Shown here: positions 58,407-64,000 of the stretch, one piece after another
Layout: each line of letters begins with the position of its first letter
Numbering within the stretch: the stretch's first letter is position 1
Source: Brachybacterium halotolerans
Lineage (GTDB): Bacteria; Actinomycetota; Actinomycetes; Actinomycetales; Dermabacteraceae
Length of the DNA stretch: 64,000 nt
Direction: 5' to 3'
Assembly: GCF_016623465.1 (NCBI RefSeq)
Contig: NZ_JAEDAJ010000004.1
Coordinates: forward strand, 1-64,000
The notes under the pieces: generated by a model
What the model saw: only the letters and a program-made list of their open reading frames with translations
The model's database searches: none
What the model was told of the DNA's origin: nothing
Translations under genes and position numbers: made by a program

Positions 58407-59428
58407 GCGTGGAGCTCCGAGAGCCAGTGCGCGAGCTGTTCGGCGCCGTCGACCACGAGCGGCGAGGCGGGCTCGGTGAAGTTGAAGAGCTGGGCGCGCA
58501 CGCGCCCGTCCTGCACGGCGGCGAGGTCGGCGATCCCGGCGGTGCGCTCCAGCTCCGTGAGCACGTCGGAACCGTCGCCCTCGTCCTGGTGGAGGACGAT
58601 CAGGTGGTCGGGGTCGGCGTCGATCAGGGCCTCGCTGCTGACCTCGAACACGCGCTCGGACGAGGAGGCGAAGACGTTGTCCAGGCCCACCGCGTCCAGC
58701 TGGGGCGTGGCCATCGAGGCCGCCCCGTAGGTGTACAGCGGGCCGCCGCCCACCGTCGGGTAGAGGACCACGGCCGTCATCCGCTTCCGCGAGGAGGCGC
58801 CGTCGCGCACCGTGTTCAGGCGCTCGTCGAGTGCGGAGACGAGCTGGTCGGCGGCCTGCTGCCGGTCGAAGATCCTGCCGTACTGCCGCACCTCGTCGAA
58901 CAGGTCGTCCCAGTCGGCGGGGCCGGCGCCGTCGCAGTACACGTTCTGGACGAGCACCTGCGCGCCGGCCGACGAGAGGCCCTCGCGGGTCACGCCGTCG
59001 GGAAGGCCGAGCACGAGGTCCGGCGACTGGGCGATCACCACCTCCTGGTTGATCTGGAGGTGGCCCGCGCCGTTGATGTCATCGGAGAGGACGTCGATGG
59101 CGGCGACCCTGTCGGCGAGGTCCCCGAAGTGCTGGGCCCGGTAGTAGGCCGGGGAGAAGACGCCGGCCTTGGCCACCACGGTGTCCAGCACGCCGATGCC
59201 GTCGAGGATCGTGACCGGTGCGGTCTCGAGCAGCACCACGCGCTCGGGGGCGGCGTCGAAGGTGAGGGTCGCCTCGCAGTCGGTGATCTCGAGCGGGTAC
59301 CGGGTCGCGCCCTCCCCGTCGGACGGTCCGGCGGCGGACGACGTCGAGCTGTCGTCGCAGCCCGAGAGTGCGGCGGCACCGAGCGCGCCGAGCACGAGAG
59401 GGGCGAGCAGGGCGGTGCGGCGATCCAT
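58403..59428 (-). CDS. Metal-chelate ABC transporter substrate-binding lipoprotein
   Basis: The 341-residue protein has a signal peptide RRTALLAPLVLGALGAAALS with lipobox LSGC, and the class III binding fold with a long backbone helix: DCEATLTFDAAPERVVLLET, QEVVIAQSPDLVLGLPDGVT and the C-terminal VVDGAEQLAHWLSEL. It captures a metal chelate such as a siderophore, cobalamin or a nickel complex. Its ATG shares one base with the permease stop (TGATG). Location next to urease accessory genes suggests nickel; inference only. Confidence 0.9.
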   Translation of the reverse strand: MDRRTALLAPLVLGALGAAALSGCDDSSTSSAAGPSDGEGATRYPLEITDCEATLTFDAAPERVVLLETAPVTILDGIGVLDTVVAKAGVFSPAYYRAQHFGDLADRVAAIDVLSDDINGAGHLQINQEVVIAQSPDLVLGLPDGVTREGLSSAGAQVLVQNVYCDGAGPADWDDLFDEVRQYGRIFDRQQAADQLVSALDERLNTVRDGASSRKRMTAVVLYPTVGGGPLYTYGAASMATPQLDAVGLDNVFASSSERVFEVSSEALIDADPDHLIVLHQDEGDGSDVLTELERTAGIADLAAVQDGRVRAQLFNFTEPASPLVVDGAEQLAHWLSELHA

Positions 59429-60609
59429 CAGAGGCCTCTCGTGTGCAGGCGGCGCACGAGCACCACCAGGAAGGGGGCGCCCACCAGGGCGGTGAGGACG
59501 CCGATGGGCAGCTCGCGCGGGGCGAGCGCGATCCGGGCGATCGCGTCGGCCCAGATCAGGAAGAGCGCGCCGAGCAGGGCGGCGACGGGCAGCATGCGGC
59601 GGTGGACGCTGCCCACCAGGCGTCGTGCGAGGTGCGGGATGACCAGGCCCACGAAGCCGATCGCCCCCGCGGCGCTCACCGCCGCACCGGTGCACAGGGA
59701 CACCACGACGAGGAGACCCACGCGAGCGCGATCGGGGTGGATGCCCAGCGACCAGGCGGTCTCGTCGCCCGCGGCGAGCGCGTCGAGGACCGGCCCGAGC
59801 ACGGTGAGCGCGAGCGTGCCCAGCAGGCCCGCGGCCAGGACCAGCGCGAGGAAGACGTCCCAGTGGCCAAGGGCGAGGGAGCCGAGCATCCAGAACATCA
59901 CCGACCGCGACCCCTCCGCCGAGTCGGAGGTGAAGATCAGCAGGTTCGTCACCGCCGAGAGCACGTAGCCGACGGCGATGCCGGCCAGCAGCATCCGCAG
60001 CGAGGTCACCGCCCCGTGGGCGCGTGCCAGGACGAGGACCGCGAGAGCGGCGATCATGGCCCCGGCGAAGGCGAGCACGGGCTGGGCGGCTGCTCCGAGC
60101 ATCCCTCCCGCCCCGAAGAGGATCGCGGCCGCGGCGCCCGCCGAGGCCCCGCCGGAGATGCCGAGCACGTAGGGGTCGGCCAGCATGTTGCGCACCATGG
60201 CCTGCAGCGCCGCCCCGGACACGGCGAGGCAGGCGCCGACGCCCACGCCCAGCACGACGCGCGGGGCCCGCACCGCCCAGATGATCGAGTCCTGCGCGGC
60301 GGTGGCGTGCGCATCGACGGGCAGACCGAGGTGCGCGAGCATGATGGCGCCCGCGCGTGCGGGCGGGACCGGGACGGGGCCGATCCCCAGGCAGGCCACG
60401 ACGCTGAGCAGCAGAGCTGCGGCGAGCGCGACGGTCCACAGCGCCGCGCGCCGACGACGACGGCCGAGGCCGAGCGGGTCCCCGTCGCATGCGTCGGCGC
60501 GCTGCTTCCGAGACCGATCACTCTGCGGGAGGAGTGTGCCGGGATCATGCGGGTTCCGCGCATCGGAGTCACCTGGTGGCCCAGCGAGCGGGGCCTCGAT
60601 TCGGGTCAT
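59428..60609 (-). CDS. FecCD-family ABC transporter permease
   Basis: The 393-residue permease has a polar N-terminus of about 55 residues, then about ten membrane segments of the BtuC/FecCD type, with AAQDSIIWAVRAPRVVLGVG, MLADPYVLGISGGASAGAA and AIGFVGLVIPHLARRLVG, the last two conserved in the family. It would form a homodimeric channel with the neighbouring ATPase. The ATG at 60609 has AAGGA nine bases upstream. It is the first gene of the importer unit, 115 bases downstream of the ArsR gene. Confidence 0.92.
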   Translation of the reverse strand: MTRIEAPLAGPPGDSDARNPHDPGTLLPQSDRSRKQRADACDGDPLGLGRRRRRAALWTVALAAALLLSVVACLGIGPVPVPPARAGAIMLAHLGLPVDAHATAAQDSIIWAVRAPRVVLGVGVGACLAVSGAALQAMVRNMLADPYVLGISGGASAGAAAAILFGAGGMLGAAAQPVLAFAGAMIAALAVLVLARAHGAVTSLRMLLAGIAVGYVLSAVTNLLIFTSDSAEGSRSVMFWMLGSLALGHWDVFLALVLAAGLLGTLALTVLGPVLDALAAGDETAWSLGIHPDRARVGLLVVVSLCTGAAVSAAGAIGFVGLVIPHLARRLVGSVHRRMLPVAALLGALFLIWADAIARIALAPRELPIGVLTALVGAPFLVVLVRRLHTRGL

Positions 60610-60724
60610 GATTGCAGATCCTTGCAAGTGAAGGGGCGAGGAGCGAGCCGTTGCCGTCAGGTGGCACGGCCGTGTCCGGGGCGGGAGGAGACGCCCGCGG
60701 AGGACGACGCCGGACCGGTAGCGG

Positions 60725-61135
60725 TCAGGTGCGGTGCTCGACCCCGGGCAGGTGTGAGGAGCCGATCTCGTGGAGGATGCGATGGCCCAGAGGGTCCGCG
60801 AGCTGATAGTGCACTTCGCGGCCGTCCTGCTCCGTGCGCAGCCATCCGCTCCCGCGCAGCAGGGCGAGCGCGTGGGAGGTGGTGGACTCCAGCGCTCCGG
60901 TCACGCGTGCGAGGTCGGAGCTGCGGATGCCCGGGTGGGCGTGCACGGCGAAGAGGATCCGCAGTCGGCGCGGATCGGCGAGCACGGAGAGCCTGCGGGC
61001 GAGCAGATCGAGGTCCTGACCGTCCTCGAGCAGCTGCGCGGTCGCGCGCACGGCGTGCTCCCCGTCCAGCGCCGACGAGCGGCGGGGAGCGTGCTCGTGA
61101 CGGTCGATGGGTTCTGCACGTGCGGCCGCGCTCAT
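60725..61135 (-). CDS. ArsR/SmtB-family metalloregulator
   Basis: The 136-residue protein has the ArsR winged helix: LLARRLSVLADPRRLRILFA, HPGIRSSDLARVTGALESTT, SHALALLRGSGWLRTEQDGR and EVHYQLADP. His/acid-rich ends (EPIDRHEHAPRR; GHRILHEIGSSHLPGVEH) resemble the metal sites of nickel/cobalt sensors NmtR and KmtR. It lies between the ureD gene, whose stop overlaps its start by four bases, and the FecBCD importer, so it probably controls nickel uptake or urease. The metal is an inference. Confidence 0.85.
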   Translation of the reverse strand: MSAAARAEPIDRHEHAPRRSSALDGEHAVRATAQLLEDGQDLDLLARRLSVLADPRRLRILFAVHAHPGIRSSDLARVTGALESTTSHALALLRGSGWLRTEQDGREVHYQLADPLGHRILHEIGSSHLPGVEHRT

Positions 61136-61878
61136 CCCTTGTCCCATGTCTCGCTCGCCCATACGTCCATGATCTGCTCGATGCCGGTCGAATGCGCATC
61201 CATGGCCAAAGAGCGGGCGATCGTGCCCGGCCTCTCAAGATGCAGGAGCCGCGGAGCGGGTCCTGCGGGGCCCCGTCGGTCGCCGCGCGGAGACGGCGTC
61301 TCCGCTTCGGCGCGACGACCGAGCAGCATCGCGGAGTCCAGGATGCGATGCGGGCCCAGGACGCCGGCGCGCGGCCGGGTGCCGTCGAGAGCGAGGTCCT
61401 CGATGAAGATGGCCGTGCCGTCGCGGTCCCGCGCTCGCACCGCACTGCGCAGCCTCCCTCCGCGCTCCCCGCTGCGGCCCAGCACGAGGGTCTCGCGCAG
61501 CAGCACGGCGGAGTGCGCGCCCATCTCGAGGCGTGTGGCGCGGTCGACGTCGGCCCCGTCCGTGACGACGAACGGATGGGCCCGCCACAGCAGGTGCGCG
61601 CGCTCGCCCAGCCGGATGGTGACGTCCATGCGGCTCGCCGCCCCACGGCTCTCGTAGGCCACGGTCCCGCCCACATCCTGGATCTCCAGCGCGCAGTCGT
61701 CCCCGACCTCGATCTCCACGTGCACGTGGTCCCCGCCCAGGAGCATGGCTCCGCCCGCGACGAGAGCGACGTGCGCCCGATGCACGCCGCGGCTGATCGT
61801 GCGCGGCTGCAGGAGTCCCGGCACGAGACGCAGCGTCGCCGGCCCGGAGGGGGTCGCGGACAGGTGGATGCGGGTCAT
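61132..61878 (-). CDS. ureD: Urease accessory protein UreD
   Basis: The 248-residue protein has UreD motifs: HVHVEIEVGDDCALEIQDVG, GERAHLLWRAHPFVVTDGAD, and RAGVLGPHRILDSAMLLG. UreD (UreH) docks on apo-urease with UreF and UreG for nickel insertion. It is divergent in sequence from enterobacterial UreD, as usual. The ribosome site is weak. It follows ureG by 23 bases and its stop overlaps the ArsR start. Confidence 0.88.
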   Translation of the reverse strand: MTRIHLSATPSGPATLRLVPGLLQPRTISRGVHRAHVALVAGGAMLLGGDHVHVEIEVGDDCALEIQDVGGTVAYESRGAASRMDVTIRLGERAHLLWRAHPFVVTDGADVDRATRLEMGAHSAVLLRETLVLGRSGERGGRLRSAVRARDRDGTAIFIEDLALDGTRPRAGVLGPHRILDSAMLLGRRAEAETPSPRGDRRGPAGPAPRLLHLERPGTIARSLAMDAHSTGIEQIMDVWASETWDKG

Positions 61879-61901
61879 GGTGGTGCGACGGGATCGAGCG
61901 C

Positions 61902-62750
61902 TCAGCCCTGGTGCGCATGGTCGTGGTCGTGCGCCTCGTCATGGGTGTGCGGCTCGACCTCCCCGGCATGGAAGTGAGGCGCCATGGGGCCCGGGTCCTG
62001 GGGTTCGTGGAGTCCGGCCTGGTGGGCGGCGAGCATGTTGAGGACCCAGCTGCGCAGCTGCGCGACCGTCTCCTCGCGGTGCCGCGAGAGGGCGAGGACG
62101 GGGCGACCCTCTCGGGCCTCGAGTCCGTCGGCAACCATCTGCTCGACGTCCACGCCCACGTGCGGGGCGAGATCGATCTTGTTGACCACGAGCAGATCCG
62201 CCCGGCCTATGCCCGGGCCGCCCTTGCGCGCCACGTCCCCGCCGCCGGCGACGTCGAGCACGAAGAGCTGCGCGTCCACGAGCGCCGGCGAGAAGGTCGC
62301 CGTGAGGTTGTCGCCGCCGGATTCGACGAGGACGACGTCCAGCGGGTCGAAATCGACCTCGAGCTGCTCGACCGCCGCGAGGTTCGCGGTGACGTCGTCG
62401 CGGATGGCGGTGTGGGGGCACGCACCTGTCTCCACAGCGCGGATCCGCTCGGGGTCCAGCACCCCCGCGGAGCGCAGGAAGCGCGCGTCCTCATCGGTGA
62501 AGATGTCGTTGGTGATCACGCCGAGCCGGATCTCCCGGGCGAGCGCGCGGCAGACCGTGGCGATGAGGGAGCTCTTGCCCGTGCCCACGGGCCCGGCGAC
62601 TCCCAGGCGCAGTGCCCGACGGGCCGCGCCCGGCCGAGAGACGGTCGAGACGCTCGTGGGATCGACGGCCGAGGCGGGCGCGTCGGCGGACCTCCGCCCA
62701 TCGGCGGACTCGGTCGTCACCGCGGGGACGATGGTGGTTGGTTCAGGCAC
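61902..62750 (-). CDS. ureG: Urease accessory GTPase UreG with C-terminal His-rich tail
   Basis: The 282-residue protein has [20 protein letters not shown] (P-loop), [26 protein letters not shown] with the nickel-binding Cys-Pro-His, [18 protein letters not shown] and [16 protein letters not shown]. It delivers nickel to urease using GTP. A Ser/Pro-rich extension of about 45 residues precedes the core, and the C-terminus carries a His-rich tail ([15 protein letters not shown]), while in many UreG proteins the His stretch is N-terminal. The GTG at 62750 has AGGAGG seven bases upstream and overlaps the ureF stop by eight bases. Confidence 0.93.
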   Translation of the reverse strand: MPEPTTIVPAVTTESADGRRSADAPASAVDPTSVSTVSRPGAARRALRLGVAGPVGTGKSSLIATVCRALAREIRLGVITNDIFTDEDARFLRSAGVLDPERIRAVETGACPHTAIRDDVTANLAAVEQLEVDFDPLDVVLVESGGDNLTATFSPALVDAQLFVLDVAGGGDVARKGGPGIGRADLLVVNKIDLAPHVGVDVEQMVADGLEAREGRPVLALSRHREETVAQLRSWVLNMLAAHQAGLHEPQDPGPMAPHFHAGEVEPHTHDEAHDHDHAHQG

Positions 62751-63396
62751 GGAAGAGCCTCCTGGGGAGCACGGACTGGTCCTCCGACCAGCCCTCGATC
62801 TGGGGTGCGCCGGCACTCGGGAGGAGTGTCGGATCCTGCAGCGCCGCGAGGGCGTCGATGTGGGGCTCGAAGCGCGCGCAGGCCTCGAGCACGAGGGCCG
62901 TGCCCTGCCGGGGATCGCCGGGTTCGAGTTTCAGAGCAGCGGCCACGACGGTCTGCGCGTCGTCGTAGGCCACGAGCCGCGCGAGGTCGCGCGGCCCGAG
63001 TCCCGCGATGGCGGCGATCGCGCCCAGGACCAGCGGCCGGGGCGAACCGGCGTCCGTCGACAGCGACCCGGGCCAGAGCCTATCGGCGAGACGGCGCAGC
63101 CCGTCGCCCAGCACCGCGGCGATCCGCCGCTGTGCCCGGCTCGGCGTGCGCGCCGCCCATTCCGCGTGCAGCGCGGCGAGCGGTTGATCGCGCTGGGCGA
63201 GGTGCCGGGCGAGGACGGCGGCACCCGCCTCCACCCGTGCCACGGTGTCCATGCGGGTGGCGAGGTACTCGCCGATGCGTCCGGGCGACAGGCCGCCCAG
63301 CAGGGCGGCCTCGAGGGCGTTGGAGGAGACGTGCGCGCCGATGGGCAGCCGGGAGTCGGCGAGCATCATCGCGAGCGTCGTGGACGGCACGTTCAT
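62743..63396 (-). CDS. ureF: Urease accessory protein UreF
   Basis: The 217-residue all-helical protein has [20 protein letters not shown], near the N-terminus, and [19 protein letters not shown]. UreF joins UreD and UreG to control the fidelity of nickel insertion. The ATG at 63396 was chosen since a longer frame would run through the end of ureC. It starts ten bases after the ureC stop. Confidence 0.9.
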   Translation of the reverse strand: MNVPSTTLAMMLADSRLPIGAHVSSNALEAALLGGLSPGRIGEYLATRMDTVARVEAGAAVLARHLAQRDQPLAALHAEWAARTPSRAQRRIAAVLGDGLRRLADRLWPGSLSTDAGSPRPLVLGAIAAIAGLGPRDLARLVAYDDAQTVVAAALKLEPGDPRQGTALVLEACARFEPHIDALAALQDPTLLPSAGAPQIEGWSEDQSVLPRRLFRA

Positions 63397-63406
63397 CGTC
63401 GGGCGC

Positions 63407-64000
63407 TCAGAACATCTGGAAGAGCTGCGCCAGTGGCAGCTCCTCAGCGGGGTGCGGCTGGACCGTCTCGCCGTCGATGCTGATCTCGAAGGTGTCGGCA
63501 CGGACGTCGATCGCCGGCAGCGCAGTGTTGTTGCGCAGATCCGCCTTCGTCACCTCCCGCGTGGATGCAACGGGAAGCAGTTCGCGCGCCAGCCCCAGCT
63601 CCTCGCGCAGTCCGCTCTCGACGGCGGCGGGTGCGGCGAAGGACACGGACAAATGCGCCCCGATCGCGTCACCGAAGGCGCGGCGCTGAAGCACGGGCTG
63701 CGGCGTGGGGATGGAAGCGTTGGGATCACCGAGTGCCGCCCAGGCGATCATGCCGCCCTTGAGCACGAGCTCCGGACGCACCCCGAAGAACCTCGGGTCC
63801 CAGAGCACCAGGTCGGCGATCTTGCCCGGCTCCACGGACCCGATGTGCTCCTGCACGCCGTGCGCGATCGCCGGGTTGATCGTGTACTTCGCGACGTAGC
63901 GGCGGGCGCGCTCGTTGTCCGCCGGCAGGGTCTCGCCGAGCGATCCCCGGCGCTGCTTCATCACGTGCGCGACCTGCCAGGTGCGCGTGATCACCTCGCC
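63407..64000 (-). CDS. ureC: Urease alpha subunit, C-terminal part (runs off the window)
   Basis: Only the last 197 residues are in the window; the gene continues past base 64000. Clear UreC motifs are [66 protein letters not shown] and the LFQMF C-terminus. UreC holds the bi-nickel active site that hydrolyses urea. The gene order ureC-ureF-ureG-ureD is the usual actinobacterial one (ureA and ureB are expected beyond the edge). Confidence 0.97.
   Translation of the reverse strand, partial: GEVITRTWQVAHVMKQRRGSLGETLPADNERARRYVAKYTINPAIAHGVQEHIGSVEPGKIADLVLWDPRFFGVRPELVLKGGMIAWAALGDPNASIPTPQPVLQRRAFGDAIGAHLSVSFAAPAAVESGLREELGLARELLPVASTREVTKADLRNNTALPAIDVRADTFEISIDGETVQPHPAEELPLAQLFQMF

Overview
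The window is high-GC DNA (roughly 70 % G+C by eye) with strong AGGAGG-type ribosome sites, many ATGA/GTGA start-stop overlaps, and actinobacterial markers: a MarP-like protease, a Zur-controlled set of zinc-free ribosomal proteins, ROK/LacI/DeoR regulators and several sugar ABC importers without their own ATPase. A free-living actinobacterium of the Micrococcales, possibly Brachybacterium or a relative, fits best. The genus is an inference from gene content, not a sequence match.

Layout. 1-7.0 kb: a sugar ABC importer, a GH43-like protein, a GH172 (DUF2961) protein and, divergently, an exported GH183 (DUF4185) protein. Together these look like a D-arabinan (mycobacterial-type arabinogalactan) utilisation locus. 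7.0-10.4 kb: an S33 peptidase and overlapping LacI and DeoR regulators. 10.7-14.5 kb: SIS isomerase, ROK kinase, PfkB kinase and class II aldolase, a tagatose/aminosugar-type operon. 14.5-23.5 kb: a flavin monooxygenase, a Gfo/Idh oxidoreductase, an LplABC-type importer and a GH35 beta-galactosidase. 23.6-26.3 kb: a Zur island (Rv0106-like G3E protein divergent from rpmB-rpmG-rpsN-rpmE2-rpmJ). 26.6-29.8 kb: another sugar importer. 29.9-40.1 kb: a GAP-family membrane protein, a two-component system, a Ser/Gly-Asp repeat membrane protein, an AarF kinase-MarP-APH operon, an enolase-superfamily enzyme and a luciferase-like oxidoreductase. 40.2-41.2 kb: an IS5-family insertion sequence. 41.2-47.0 kb: a sulfatase with its own importer and ROK regulator. 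47.0-55.3 kb: a short-chain dehydrogenase, a YheO-type regulator and a six-gene operon. 55.4-64 kb: methyltransferases, a P-loop kinase-like protein, a FecBCD-type metal importer, an ArsR regulator and the urease accessory genes, ending inside ureC.

How the genes work together. Most of the window is catabolic: a secreted or imported step, an importer, cytoplasmic trimming or modifying enzymes, and a local regulator. The two most striking units are (i) GH183 outside the cell with GH172 and GH43-like enzymes inside, bracketed by repeated CpG-centred operators, and (ii) 48.8-55.3 kb, where symporter, N-acyl-D-amino-acid deacylase, RidA, KDG kinase, KDPG aldolase and a fold-III PLP dehydratase together match every step expected for N-acetyl-D-glucosaminate (oxidised chitin monomer) catabolism through 2-keto-3-deoxygluconate. 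The urease end is physically linked to a FecBCD importer, a methyltransferase and an ArsR sensor, which suggests nickel handling.

Limits: all family assignments come from reading motifs and general similarity; no database search was run. Several starts were moved inward from the longest frame on ribosome-site and signal-peptide evidence.
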